Positions 28,993 through 38,572 are shown, counted from the first letter of the stretch. The stretch: 64,000 nt of DNA from Hyphomicrobiales bacterium (GCA_021775855.1 JAJFGZ010000076.1:1-64000), one strand, 5' to 3'. Notes: generated by a model from the sequence alone, not told the origin. Made by a program: numbers and translations.

Positions 28993-29693
28993 TCACCCTT
29001 TACAGATTTGGGACACATTTTGGCCTCCATGACGCGAGCCCGTTTTGCATCAAGGCCGAGGTGCTGTTGAAAATTGCAGGGCTCGACTTTGAAACCGATC
29101 TTGGCGGATTCAACAAGGCTCCAAAGGGTAAACAACCCTATATCAGCGATGATGGTGAAATTGTCGCCGATTCGACGTTCATCCGACTGCATATCGAGAA
29201 AAAATACGGCTTTGACTTCGACCCCGGGCTTGACGCCCGTACAGCTGCGCAAGCCTGGGCGACGGAAAAAATGTGCGAGGATCACCTTTACTGGGTGATC
29301 GTCCACGAACGCTGGCATAACGACAAAAATTTCAACTCCGGTCCGCGCATTTTTTTCGATGCGGCCCCGGCATTGATTCGCCCCCTAGTCACAAAAATGG
29401 TAAGAAAGCAGGTGCTCAAAGGGATCAAAGCCCATGGCCTTGGTCGGCACAGCGATGGCGAAATTTATGTCCTGGCCGAACGGGCAATCGCCGCCCTGGC
29501 GGGCATTCTGGGGGACAGAAAATATATCATGGGGGATAAAATTTGCGGCGCCGACGCATCCGTTTTCGCGTTTGTCGACAGTATTTCCTGTAAGCATTTC
29601 GAAACCCCCGTGATTGCAATGGTCGAGCGCCACAAAAATCTTGCCGCCTACCGTGACCGGCTTCGTGGCGAATGGTTTCCCGATCTGGATTAG
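28989..29693 (+). CDS. Glutathione S-transferase family protein
   Basis: N-terminal thioredoxin-like YRFGTHFGLHDASPFCIKAEVLLKIAGLDFE, then helical C-terminus; ATGA overlap with upstream gene. Confidence 0.82.
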   Translation: MITLYRFGTHFGLHDASPFCIKAEVLLKIAGLDFETDLGGFNKAPKGKQPYISDDGEIVADSTFIRLHIEKKYGFDFDPGLDARTAAQAWATEKMCEDHLYWVIVHERWHNDKNFNSGPRIFFDAAPALIRPLVTKMVRKQVLKGIKAHGLGRHSDGEIYVLAERAIAALAGILGDRKYIMGDKICGADASVFAFVDSISCKHFETPVIAMVERHKNLAAYRDRLRGEWFPDLD

Positions 29694-29702
29694 TAATTCT
29701 GG

Positions 29703-30647
29703 TCACGCATTAGAGCGATTAATTTTCGATTCTTCCGCTCCCGCATTTCTGGCCTCGGCCAGAAGCCAATTCACCACCACGTCACGACCCGGGTTGGGTT
29801 TCCGATTGATTGGCTGCACCGCATAATATCCTCCCTGATTGGCACGCGTATCGTGCCAGAGTTCGACGAGTTTCCCCTGAGCGAGTTCAGCACCGAACAA
29901 CAATCGTGGTGCAAGGGTGATGCCTTGTCCATTTGCCGCTGCGTCCATGGCGAGCGCTGTCTGATTGAATTGCAAAATTCGATGTTGGGCCGTTGTGCCG
30001 GCGTCTTCAAGCAGCCGGTCCCAATGGTTGTGGCCATCCTGAATGAGTTGCAGTTTGGTGAAATCTTCGATCTGGCCGATTTTTCCCACCTGTCTGGCAT
30101 AGCTAGGACTGCAGACCGCACAGAGCTCGAGAGGCGAAAGCAGATCTACGCGAAGACCATCTCCAAAGGGCGCGCGTCCCTGACGAACCGCAATATCAAT
30201 ACCGTCGGACTGAAAATCCGCAAGTCCATCACTTGCAATTGTGTTCACGTCAATGTCTGGATGTGCCAGCGCGAATTCAGCCAGACGCGGAACAAGCCAC
30301 TTTGCTGCGAAAGACGGTGTTACGCTGAGGGTAATTCCGGCACTCTCCGGTCGCAATTTGTGCGTTGCATCTTCTATGATCGCAAGCCCCCGGCGGATCG
30401 GTTTGTGGTAGCTGCGCCCGGTTTCGGTGAGGGCAAGTCCGCGTGACTTGCGATGAAAGAGTTGAAATCCCAATTCGGCCTCAAGCCGTCTCACTTGTTG
30501 CGCGACTGCGCCTTGTGTCAGATTCAGCTCTTCCGCCGCGATCCGAAAGTTCAAGTGCCGCGCAGATGCGTCAAACATCCTCAGCGCGTTCAAATTTGGC
30601 GAGCGCAAAAGTCCGTCTCCATCAGCCAGTAGGTATTCTACTGTCAT
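29703..30647 (-). CDS. LysR family transcriptional regulator (GcvA-like)
   Basis: LNALRMFDASARHLNFRIAAEELNLTQGAVAQQVRRLEAELGFQLFHRKSRGLALTETG. Confidence 0.92.
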   Translation of the reverse strand: MTVEYLLADGDGLLRSPNLNALRMFDASARHLNFRIAAEELNLTQGAVAQQVRRLEAELGFQLFHRKSRGLALTETGRSYHKPIRRGLAIIEDATHKLRPESAGITLSVTPSFAAKWLVPRLAEFALAHPDIDVNTIASDGLADFQSDGIDIAVRQGRAPFGDGLRVDLLSPLELCAVCSPSYARQVGKIGQIEDFTKLQLIQDGHNHWDRLLEDAGTTAQHRILQFNQTALAMDAAANGQGITLAPRLLFGAELAQGKLVELWHDTRANQGGYYAVQPINRKPNPGRDVVVNWLLAEARNAGAEESKINRSNA

Positions 30648-30723
30648 GCACGACGAGACATGATTGGTCAACTGACCCTATTCGGCTAATATTTTCCTGG
30701 GTTACAGCAATGGAGAAGCGACC

Positions 30724-31428
30724 ATGGATTCCAGGAAAGTAGCAATCATTACCGCCGGTGGCAGTGGCATGGGCGCCGGCGCTGCGCGTCGTCTGGCAGA
30801 AGACGGATATCATGTTGCCATTCTGTCTTCCTCCGGCAAGGGTGAAACACTCGCGGCGGAACTTGGCGGTATAGGGGTAACCGGATCAAACCAGTCAAAT
30901 GAAGACCTGAAGCGTCTTGTTGATCTAGCCATGGAGAAATGGGCGCGGATCGATGTTCTGGTGAACAGCGCCGGGCATGGACCAAGGGCACCGGTTTTGG
31001 AGCTAAGCGACGAAGACTGGCACACGGGCATGGATGTCTATTTTCTGAATGTTGTCCGCCCAACCCGATTGGTGACGCCAATCATGCAACAACAGAAAAT
31101 CGGTTCGATCATCAACATATCAACTTTCGCGGCTTTCGAACCCGACCCGGTCTTTCCGACTTCAGGCGTATTCCGCGCCGGGCTAGCCGCGTATACGAAA
31201 CTCTTCGCCGACAAGTATGCAGCAGAAAACATTCGGATGAACAATGTACTGCCCGGGTTTATCGACAGCCTGCCGGAAAAACAGGAGTTCAAGGAACGCA
31301 TTCCAATGGGAAGGTACGGCAAGACGGACGAGATTTCCGCGACAGTTGCTTTCCTTGCTTCGGAAGGCGCGGGTTATATCACCGGGCAGAATATCCGGGT
31401 GGATGGCGGGATTACAAGGTCAGTCTAG
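30724..31428 (+). CDS. SDR family oxidoreductase
   Basis: TAGGSGMGAGAARRLAEDGYHV, VNSAGHG, YTKLFADKYA, GAGYITGQNIRVDGG (noncanonical: Tyr position reads AAYTK). Confidence 0.9.
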   Translation: MDSRKVAIITAGGSGMGAGAARRLAEDGYHVAILSSSGKGETLAAELGGIGVTGSNQSNEDLKRLVDLAMEKWARIDVLVNSAGHGPRAPVLELSDEDWHTGMDVYFLNVVRPTRLVTPIMQQQKIGSIINISTFAAFEPDPVFPTSGVFRAGLAAYTKLFADKYAAENIRMNNVLPGFIDSLPEKQEFKERIPMGRYGKTDEISATVAFLASEGAGYITGQNIRVDGGITRSV

Positions 31429-31476
31429 TTCGGCAAGTGGCGGCGATTACACACGGCGAATATGAGAATAGGTGCC

Positions 31477-32460
31477 CTAAATCTGGTCGGTATTGAACGT
31501 ATCGCAGTTGCTCAGATTGCCGCTTTGCAGACCTTTGGAGAACCAGCGCATGCGCTGTTCCGACGTGCCGTGTGTAAACGCATCGGGAACGACGCGGCCC
31601 TGTGATTCCCGTTGCAGGCGGTCGTCGCCGATCGCCTTGGCGGCATTCATGGCTTCTTCCACGTCGCCTTCCTCAAGGATGTTGCGGGCGGAATCGGCGT
31701 GGTAGGCCCAGATACCGGCGAAGCAATCGGCCTGCAGCTCCATGCGCACCTGGATGGCGTTGGACTGGGTCTGGCTTGAGCCCGACTGCGCGGCGCGCAC
31801 GCGTTCCGAAATCCCGAGCAGTGTCTGGACATGGTGCCCGACTTCGTGGGCAATGACATACGCCTGGGCGAAATCGCCTGGCGCCCCAAACCGCTCGCGC
31901 AATTCTCGGAAGAAGGACAGATCGATATATACTTTCTGGTCGCCCGGGCAGTAAAACGGCCCCATCGCGGATTGGGCACTGCCGCAAGCGGAACGGACCG
32001 AACCTTCGAACAGAACAAGTTTCGGTTCCCGGTAGCTTTGGCCAAATTGCCGGAACAGACCATTCCAGGTATCTTCGGTATCAGCCAGGACGGCGGACAC
32101 AAAATCCGCTTCATCGTCACTGGCCTGCGGTCCGCGCGTGGAAGACGGTGAGCCCGGTTGACCATTTTGGCCCTGGATGTCAGGCAATTGCGGGAAATTC
32201 TGGGTTCCGGGGCTGTTTCCCGACGGCGCGTTGACCGGCGATTGCTGGAACAGACTGCCCAGATCACCGCCAAAGAGAAGGACCAGCACGATCACGACGA
32301 TTAAGCCAATACCGCCTATACCGCCGCGGCGCACCGGAATCCGTCCGCCACCGCCACGACCGCTGCCCCCACGGGGGAAGGGAAAGCGAAAGCCGCCACC
32401 GCCGCCAGACCCTCTGCGGTCTTCAACATTCTGACTTCGTCTGCCGCCGCGCCAACGCAT
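31477..32460 (-). CDS. Neutral zinc metallopeptidase (YpfJ family)
   Basis: AHEVGHHVQTLLG (HExxH), Gly/Arg-rich N-terminus plus TM, FTHGTSEQRMRWFSKGLQSG. Confidence 0.92.
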   Translation of the reverse strand: MRWRGGRRSQNVEDRRGSGGGGGFRFPFPRGGSGRGGGGRIPVRRGGIGGIGLIVVIVLVLLFGGDLGSLFQQSPVNAPSGNSPGTQNFPQLPDIQGQNGQPGSPSSTRGPQASDDEADFVSAVLADTEDTWNGLFRQFGQSYREPKLVLFEGSVRSACGSAQSAMGPFYCPGDQKVYIDLSFFRELRERFGAPGDFAQAYVIAHEVGHHVQTLLGISERVRAAQSGSSQTQSNAIQVRMELQADCFAGIWAYHADSARNILEEGDVEEAMNAAKAIGDDRLQRESQGRVVPDAFTHGTSEQRMRWFSKGLQSGNLSNCDTFNTDQI

Positions 32461-32545
32461 ACCATTCTCCTGTCGTCTGCCCAGGGCTTTAAAGCCTGGA
32501 ACTGCACCTGATTGTATAGTGCGGCAGACCGGTCGGGTCCATGAC

Positions 32546-33091
32546 CTAATCCTGCAACATGGCCAATAGCGGCTCGTACCCGTCTTCCGTCAGCGCCTTG
32601 CCGCGGGCTTCAAACAGGGCCGGACTGCCTTTTACACCATGGCCTTCAAGCAGGCGGTTCATGAAATTGAAAGTGCAGGTCACGAGGATCGCGGAATGCA
32701 ATGCATCTTCGCCCCAACCGGCGGCATACACCGCCTCGGCATCGGCCTCGGTAACGGAATTCATATCCCGGGTCAGCTTGCCGGCATAAGTCAGGAGCGG
32801 CACCATTTTCGGGTCGACCTCGGCGGTCTCTAGATCCACAAACATGGCGTCCAGAGTTTCCCGCCCGACGCCATAATTGACCACACACGCGGAATGAACG
32901 CCGTAGCAATATTCGCACTCATTGAGCCCGGAGACATAGGCGGCGATCAGTTCGCGTTGCTGGTCCGACAAAGGTCCGGGCGCGCGCAGAACCTCGGTGT
33001 GATATTGCACCATGTGGCGGGCTGCTTTTTTGTTGAGTGAAAATATGCTCGCCACGGTTGGCCGCCCGCCCAGACTTTTGAAAATCGCCAT
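32546..33091 (-). CDS. Carboxymuconolactone decarboxylase / AhpD-like peroxidase-related protein
   Basis: AYVSGLNECEYCYGVHSACVVNYGV (CxxC...H). Confidence 0.87.
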   Translation of the reverse strand: MAIFKSLGGRPTVASIFSLNKKAARHMVQYHTEVLRAPGPLSDQQRELIAAYVSGLNECEYCYGVHSACVVNYGVGRETLDAMFVDLETAEVDPKMVPLLTYAGKLTRDMNSVTEADAEAVYAAGWGEDALHSAILVTCTFNFMNRLLEGHGVKGSPALFEARGKALTEDGYEPLLAMLQD

Positions 33092-33344
33092 CGGTTAAAT
33101 CTCCGTTGTTTCCATCGAACATCGCCGAAACTCGTGCAGCTGGCAAATTTTGAGTTTTGAGCGGCTGGCAGAAACGTCCGTAGTTGCATCGACAACAGTC
33201 ATGCCGAACGGACGAATCGCACCTCGGCTATGTGCCATGAGTTGTCGTCTGGGCTTAGGCGAGGTGCAGTCGGTGAAATCCAGTCCACAAGTACGCGGTG
33301 CGCTTCAATGCCCCCTCGCAAGCTGCGGCCCGCAAACAATGAGA

Positions 33345-33830
33345 TTATAGATCGACGCGTTCTTCCTTGACGTCCTTCCGCTTCTCCATATTGAACCGAC
33401 CGGCGTATATCGGGCGTTCACCGGTTGTCGGTCCGGGGTACTGAACGATGAATATTTCACCGCCTGTCGCTGTCTTAAATTCTCCCTCAAAATGTGGGTC
33501 TGGATGGAATAGCACAGTGCCTGGACCGAACTCGTCTCCATCAATTTCGAACTCGCCCTTCAGAACATGCCAAACTTGGGCAAAGCCGTGATAGTGCTCG
33601 GGGTGATAGGCGCCGGGCTCCAGGCGCAATATACCTGTATTTGGGTTTGTCGGATTTTCGGGTTCCGGATGAAAGAGCATCTTTCCAGTTTCGCCGGGCC
33701 AACGGATCGTTTCCCATTCGACGTCATCAAAGTGCCTTGCAATGTAAGGTTTATGATCCTTGCGGGTAGCCTCTCTTTCAGTTTGCAATTTTGCATTGTT
33801 CTCTTTGCTGTCCGGGACAACTTTGCTCAT
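33345..33830 (-). CDS. Cupin domain protein
   Basis: GAYHPEHYHGFAQVWHVLKGEFEIDGDEFGPGTVLFHPDPHFEG. Confidence 0.85.
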   Translation of the reverse strand: MSKVVPDSKENNAKLQTEREATRKDHKPYIARHFDDVEWETIRWPGETGKMLFHPEPENPTNPNTGILRLEPGAYHPEHYHGFAQVWHVLKGEFEIDGDEFGPGTVLFHPDPHFEGEFKTATGGEIFIVQYPGPTTGERPIYAGRFNMEKRKDVKEERVDL

Positions 33831-33903
33831 TTCATTCTCCTTCGCCTTGCGGGTGGAACACTCTAAGGCAGACTGCTCCACATTCTTGGGTATCCGGGCT
33901 TGA

Positions 33904-34536
33904 TCACCCTCTCGGAGCGCTGCGCCACCAGTCGATCGTGCTTTCGCCTGGATAGGGATTGGCGATAGTCATCAGAACATGCGCACTCTTCGGGCCGACA
34001 TTGCGCGCGAGGTGCGGCTGGTTCGAGTCAAGTTGGATTCCGTCACCAGCAGAGAGCTGAAACATCTCATCGCCAACGACAAACTCGATCTCGCCCTTGA
34101 GCACGTAGCAGTATTCTTGACCGGGATGCGAAACCAGTGACTCCATCCGGTGATCCACCGGAAACACAAGGTAAAAAACCTCAAGTTCATCTCGGATACC
34201 GCCGCCGGCGAGGTGTCGGAAACGATAGCCAGTGCTTTCAATCGTCTTGAGGCTTTCCTCAGCCTCGGGCACCGCCCTATGCACCGTGACGCGCGTGCGT
34301 GTGAGCGCATCGCTGCTCTTGAACAGGTCCTCGATGACGACGCCAAGCACTGCGCAGATTTGAATCAGGTTGGCGATCGAGCACGACGCTTGTCCGCGCT
34401 CCAATTTTGAGAGGAAACCTTCGGAAAGATTCGTGGCTCGAGCGACATCGATGAGAGTGCGGCCTGCATCCTTTCGCGCAGTGCGAATTCCATCGCCGAT
34501 CCGCTCGGAAGTGTTGCGGACAAGTTCCTCGATCAT
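33904..34536 (-). CDS. XRE-family HTH regulator with C-terminal cupin
   Basis: IRTARKDAGRTLIDVARATNLSEGFLSKLERGQASCSIANLIQICAVL; SHPGQEYCYVLKGEIEFVVGDEMFQLSAGDGIQLDSNQPH. Confidence 0.9.
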   Translation of the reverse strand: MIEELVRNTSERIGDGIRTARKDAGRTLIDVARATNLSEGFLSKLERGQASCSIANLIQICAVLGVVIEDLFKSSDALTRTRVTVHRAVPEAEESLKTIESTGYRFRHLAGGGIRDELEVFYLVFPVDHRMESLVSHPGQEYCYVLKGEIEFVVGDEMFQLSAGDGIQLDSNQPHLARNVGPKSAHVLMTIANPYPGESTIDWWRSAPRG

Positions 34537-34575
34537 GGCCATCCTGAAAAGATTTTTTTCATCTCAGGCAGGCTC

Positions 34576-34734
34576 CTATGCTGGGCGGTGATAATTCTTC
34601 GTGTGATCCGGCGAGGTCTGCCCTGCCTTCAGCGTGCTAGTGTAGAATGCGTTGCGAAACAGCCCGTGATGGCGAAGCAATGCATGTGCGATCTCACGTA
34701 CCTTCGCCAGACTCATCCGTACTGAATTGTCCAT
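34576..34734 (-). pseudogene. Internally deleted remnant of an Ldh2/malate-lactate dehydrogenase-family gene
   Basis: 52-codon frame MDNSVRMSLAKVREIAHALLRHHGLFRNAFYTSTLKAGQTSPDHTKNYHRPA: Ldh2-like N-terminus joined to HGLFR..Y..SLKAG-like motif, then stop. Confidence 0.4.
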
Positions 34735-34955
34735 CAGGCTTCATTCTTTGTATTGACAGAGACCATGTCTATAATAACTTGCCTTATATGAAAATATTTA
34801 TTCTATAAAGTCAAGATATAATTTTCTTTTCGGGAACCCCATGACGGCTCAGTGAAAACTTCTGAGACCGCTGGTGTGGACGCAAAAATTCCGTAAAGAG
34901 AGAATGCCGATTCGGAGATGCTGTTCTCAGTGACAGCGGTGAACCTGCAACCCCA

Positions 34956-34981
34956 AGGAACATCTGACTCCAGATGTTCCT
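34956..34981. other. Strong inverted repeat (11-bp perfect stem, 4-nt loop)
   Basis: AGGAACATCTG-ACTC-CAGATGTTCCT in a roughly 650-bp intergenic region. Confidence 0.7.
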
Positions 34982-35192
34982 ATCCCTGCCTGCGCACGGT
35001 AGATATATGAACCGTCACTACCGTAGACGGTCATCGTAGGGACTTCTCTTTTGGATCATTGGCATTCGTGCAAAACGCACCTGACGAACGGCTGCACAGG
35101 ATCCAAAGCGGACACTCTCGATAGTTCGAAAGTCTTGATTTTTGGTGCATGATCGTCGAATATTATATATATAAACAATATTCTGATCCAAG

Positions 35193-35654
35193 GTGGAGGC
35201 GAGCATGATGGAGCTTACGGCAGGAATTACGGCATCCGGCGAGAGCATCGACGGCAATGTCTGGAATATTCTCGGGCAGACCTATATTCCCAAGCAGATA
35301 AGTGATTCCAGCTTTTCATGGCACGCCAAATTCCCGCCCGGTACCTTCGTTCCGCCGCATATCCATCCGAACCAGGATGAATTTATCTACATGCTGGATG
35401 GCCGCTTCGATCTGGTTCTCGGCGGCGAGGAAGTGGTTGCCAATGGCGGTGACCTGATCCGCCTGCCGCGCAAGATCCCCCACGGGATTTTCAACAAGTC
35501 AGACAGCGACGTGACCTGTTTTTTCTGGGTGACACCCACCGGCAAGCTTTACGATCTTTTCCAGAAAATCCACAATGTGGGTGACCCGGAAGAAGTTGTC
35601 CGGATCGCGGCAGCGCACGAGATCGATTTTCTGCCGCCGCCCGCTGGCGCCTGA
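35193..35654 (+). CDS. Cupin domain protein
   Basis: FPPGTFVPPHIHPNQDEFIYMLDGRFDLVLGGEEVVANGGDLIRLPRKIPHGIFN; start likely at the second ATG (MELTAGI). Confidence 0.87.
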   Translation: MEASMMELTAGITASGESIDGNVWNILGQTYIPKQISDSSFSWHAKFPPGTFVPPHIHPNQDEFIYMLDGRFDLVLGGEEVVANGGDLIRLPRKIPHGIFNKSDSDVTCFFWVTPTGKLYDLFQKIHNVGDPEEVVRIAAAHEIDFLPPPAGA

Positions 35655-35702
35655 AGGCACGGGAACGATCAAAGCGAAATGTGTGGGTCGATTTAGGCCG
35701 GG

Positions 35703-36944
35703 TTACTGATTGACCTGGCTTTTTTCGTAACCGGCTAGCGTTGAATAGCCTTTGACGATGGCTTCGCGTTCCTCGAAGCTTGCGACATCATCGATATTCT
35801 TGAATCCGTCGGGCGCGCGTTCTTCGATCACGTCGATTACGCGTTCGGGTCCGCCGCCCCGGTTTTGGAGTACGATTTCGGTTGTCGCCCGGACGCGCTC
35901 TTCCGAATAGTCCTTGAGGACCTGGATCACGTCGTTGTTCTGGCTGAGCATGTCCGATAAACAACGCGCGTCGAGGATCGCCTGCGACGCACCGTTCGAG
36001 CCGACCGGGTACATGGGATGGGCGGCGTCGCCCAGAAGAGTGACCCGGCCAAAGGTCCAGTTCGGCAGCGGATCGCGGTCGCACATGGGATACTCGTAAA
36101 ACTCGGCGGTCGACTTGATGACTTCGACAGGATCGACTTCTTCAAGCTCGAAGACCCCCTCCACGTGGCTCAGCAATTCGTCGAGCTGGCCCCTGCGGTT
36201 CCAGTCTTCGCGGCGTGGCATCGGGGTCGAACCGTCGCCAAGTTTCGCCGCGACCGCCCAGTTGAGCAGGTTTGTGTCCTCCGATCCGGTTTGATTTGAG
36301 ATCGGATAAAGCACCAGTTTGGCCTTCATGCCACCGGCGATAATCATTGAGCGGCCGGTCAGGAATGTCTTGTGTTCGATCGCGCCGCGCCACAACAGGA
36401 TGCCGTTCCAGGTTGGTGGGCCCTGATCCGGATAGAACGACCCCCGTACTTTCGAATGGATCCCGTCGCAGGCGATCAATATATCCCCCGTAGCTGTTGC
36501 CGTGCCACCTTCGCGGAGCGCGAACGTCGCAGTGACGCCATTTTCGTCCTGCTCGAAATGCGTGAATTGATGGCCAAGATAAATATGATCGTCGCCAATA
36601 CGGCTGCGCGCGCCCTCGGCCAGGACGCCCTGGAGGTGTCCGCGATGGATCGAAAATTGAGGGAAATCGTAGCCCGCATCGGTGCCACGCGGCTCCTGCC
36701 AGACAGTCTGGCCAAACCTGTTCTTGTAGATCAACTCAAAGGTGCGGATGGCGACCTCATCGAGCGCATCCAAGAGACCGAGTTCGGCCAGTTCTTTGAT
36801 GGCGTGGGGCAGCGTATTGATGCCGACACCAAGTTCGCTGACGCTGGACGATTGTTCAAAGACCTCGCATTCGATACCGACACGGTGGAGACCCATAGCC
36901 ATCACGAAGCCACCTATACCGCCACCGATCACTAACGCCTTCAT
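35703..36944 (-). CDS. FAD-dependent monooxygenase (salicylate hydroxylase-like)
   Basis: GGGIGGFVMAMGLHRVGIECEVFEQS; GRVTLLGDAAHPMYPVGSNGASQAILDARCL. Confidence 0.9.
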   Translation of the reverse strand: MKALVIGGGIGGFVMAMGLHRVGIECEVFEQSSSVSELGVGINTLPHAIKELAELGLLDALDEVAIRTFELIYKNRFGQTVWQEPRGTDAGYDFPQFSIHRGHLQGVLAEGARSRIGDDHIYLGHQFTHFEQDENGVTATFALREGGTATATGDILIACDGIHSKVRGSFYPDQGPPTWNGILLWRGAIEHKTFLTGRSMIIAGGMKAKLVLYPISNQTGSEDTNLLNWAVAAKLGDGSTPMPRREDWNRRGQLDELLSHVEGVFELEEVDPVEVIKSTAEFYEYPMCDRDPLPNWTFGRVTLLGDAAHPMYPVGSNGASQAILDARCLSDMLSQNNDVIQVLKDYSEERVRATTEIVLQNRGGGPERVIDVIEERAPDGFKNIDDVASFEEREAIVKGYSTLAGYEKSQVNQ

Positions 36945-37060
36945 GGTCTCCTCCCCTCAGCATCCAATATTCTTTACAGATAAAGCAGTTTAGCGGCCCG
37001 ATTGACCGGGTCAAGCACGGAATCGAGGAGCCGGCGTCCAGGCCATTTTATTTAGGGCGG

Positions 37061-37627
37061 CTAATCGGGAATAGCTTGGTCTATCAATTTTCGGGCGACT
37101 TCCTTGGCGTCACCAGCTGGATCCGCGCAATGGCCAAGATGGGCCGTGACGATGGCCCCTTCCTTCAGCAGCATCAATTGCCGTGCCAGCGTGTCCGGGT
37201 CCGACGCCCCCGCTTTCTTCGCCAGACTTTGTACATAGGCGAACAGGAGTCGTTTGTGTTCGGCTGATTGTGCATGGATTGGATCATTGACGTTCGGATA
37301 TTCACCTGATGCCTTGATGAACATGCAAGAGCTAAATCCGGGTTGGGCGAACCATTCGCCAAGCGCATCGAACATCGCGATCAACTGCTCTTTCGGTGTT
37401 TTGGCGACCTCTTCCACCCAGCGCACTATCCAGTTGCGGAAACTTTCGTCGCGAAACCGCAGTACCGCGAGGATAAGATCTTCCTTGGTGCGGAAATGCT
37501 TGTACATCGATGTTTTCGAAATGCCGGTCTCGGCCGCAAGCAGATCCATCCCGGTCGCGTGGAATCCGTATTTGTAGAAGGTCTCAAAGGCCTTCTGGAT
37601 CAGCTCGTCCCGTTTACTGGGTCGCAT
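37061..37627 (-). CDS. TetR family transcriptional regulator
   Basis: RDELIQKAFETFYKYGFHATGMDLLAAETGISKTSMYKHFRTKEDLILAVL. Confidence 0.93.
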   Translation of the reverse strand: MRPSKRDELIQKAFETFYKYGFHATGMDLLAAETGISKTSMYKHFRTKEDLILAVLRFRDESFRNWIVRWVEEVAKTPKEQLIAMFDALGEWFAQPGFSSCMFIKASGEYPNVNDPIHAQSAEHKRLLFAYVQSLAKKAGASDPDTLARQLMLLKEGAIVTAHLGHCADPAGDAKEVARKLIDQAIPD

Positions 37628-37642
37628 AATCAGGCTCCGTTG

Positions 37643-37658
37643 TTTACTGATCTGTATA
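37643..37658. promoter_or_regulatory. Putative TetR operator-like site near tetR start
   Basis: TTTACTGATCTGTATA resembles TGTACCGATCAGTACA. Confidence 0.45.
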
Positions 37659-37770
37659 TATTAAATATCGAAAAAATCGCAAGTTTTTTATCAAATTAGT
37701 ATTCAATTTGGCGATTTTGGTAAATTTTTCTATTCTTTCGAAATTATTTCGGTATGAGCTATTGACATTA

Positions 37771-37786
37771 TGTACCGATCAGTACA
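37771..37786. promoter_or_regulatory. Putative TetR operator O1
   Basis: TGTACCGATCAGTACA near-palindrome directly downstream of TTGACA (37762-37767) and abutting TATATA. Confidence 0.65.
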
Positions 37787-37802
37787 TATATACATTCATA
37801 AG

Positions 37803-37818
37803 TTAACCGATCAGTACA
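37803..37818. promoter_or_regulatory. Putative TetR operator O2
   Basis: TTAACCGATCAGTACA; ACCGATCAGTACA is a 13-bp exact repeat of O1, offset 32 bp. Confidence 0.65.
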
Positions 37819-37850
37819 CAATTTTTCCTGAAACTCAATGGGTGATCAAA

Positions 37851-38027
37851 ATGAAAATAGTCCTCACAGCATTCTTAGCCCTGCTGGTGCTCCAGGCGCC
37901 TGCAGCCTGGGCAGCGACAAGCTCTCAGTTTGATAGCTCCAGCATCGACCGCAACCTCGTCAATTCCCCAACGGGCGCCCCTTTCGGCGATCAGTCCCCG
38001 GATATCAGATCGCGTCAAATTCTATAG
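37851..38027 (+). CDS. Small secreted protein of unknown function (58 aa)
   Basis: Signal peptide-like MKIVLTAFLALLVLQAPAAWAA then a short polar tail; first ORF behind the operator-containing promoter. Confidence 0.6.
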   Translation: MKIVLTAFLALLVLQAPAAWAATSSQFDSSSIDRNLVNSPTGAPFGDQSPDIRSRQIL

Positions 38028-38081
38028 GGGGGCGTATCCAACAACGCCTGGCCCTTTGAATGTCAATTTAGGAGACGGTTT

Positions 38082-38546
38082 ATGACACGGCCACCAATCC
38101 CCCCATTCGACGAAGCCTCGGCAATTATCAAAGTCCGCGCCGCTGAAGACGGATGGAATAGCCGCGAACCGGCAAAAATCGCGCGCGCCTATACGCCGGA
38201 CAGCCAATGGCGGAATCGCTCTGAATTCCTACAAGGGCGTACCGAAATCGAAGCCTTTCTTGTCGCCAAATGGCAGACGGAGATGGACTACCGGCTCATC
38301 AAGGAAATCTGGGCGTTTGCCGGGAACCGCATCGCCGTTCGCTTTGCCTACGAATGGCACGACAGTACCAACAGCTGGTTTCGCTCCTACGGCAACGAAA
38401 ACTGGGAGTTTGACGATGCCGGCCTGATGCGCCTGCGCATCGCCAGCATCAACGATCTAGCGATCACGGAATCCGAGCGCAAATATCGTTGGCCCCTCGG
38501 CCGCCGTCCCGACGATCACCCCGGATTGACCCAACTGGGACTTTAA
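38082..38546 (+). CDS. NTF2-like protein, DUF1348 family
   Basis: [62 protein letters not shown]...YGNENWEFD. Confidence 0.88.
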   Translation: MTRPPIPPFDEASAIIKVRAAEDGWNSREPAKIARAYTPDSQWRNRSEFLQGRTEIEAFLVAKWQTEMDYRLIKEIWAFAGNRIAVRFAYEWHDSTNSWFRSYGNENWEFDDAGLMRLRIASINDLAITESERKYRWPLGRRPDDHPGLTQLGL

Positions 38547-38572
38547 TCCTCACTGAAGATGGAGAGACTTTC

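Noticed and set aside
34753-34775. TTGACA...TATAAT promoter in the 34.5-35.2 kb gap
   Set aside because: Spacing is only 11 nt, incompatible with a normal sigma-70 promoter in this orientation
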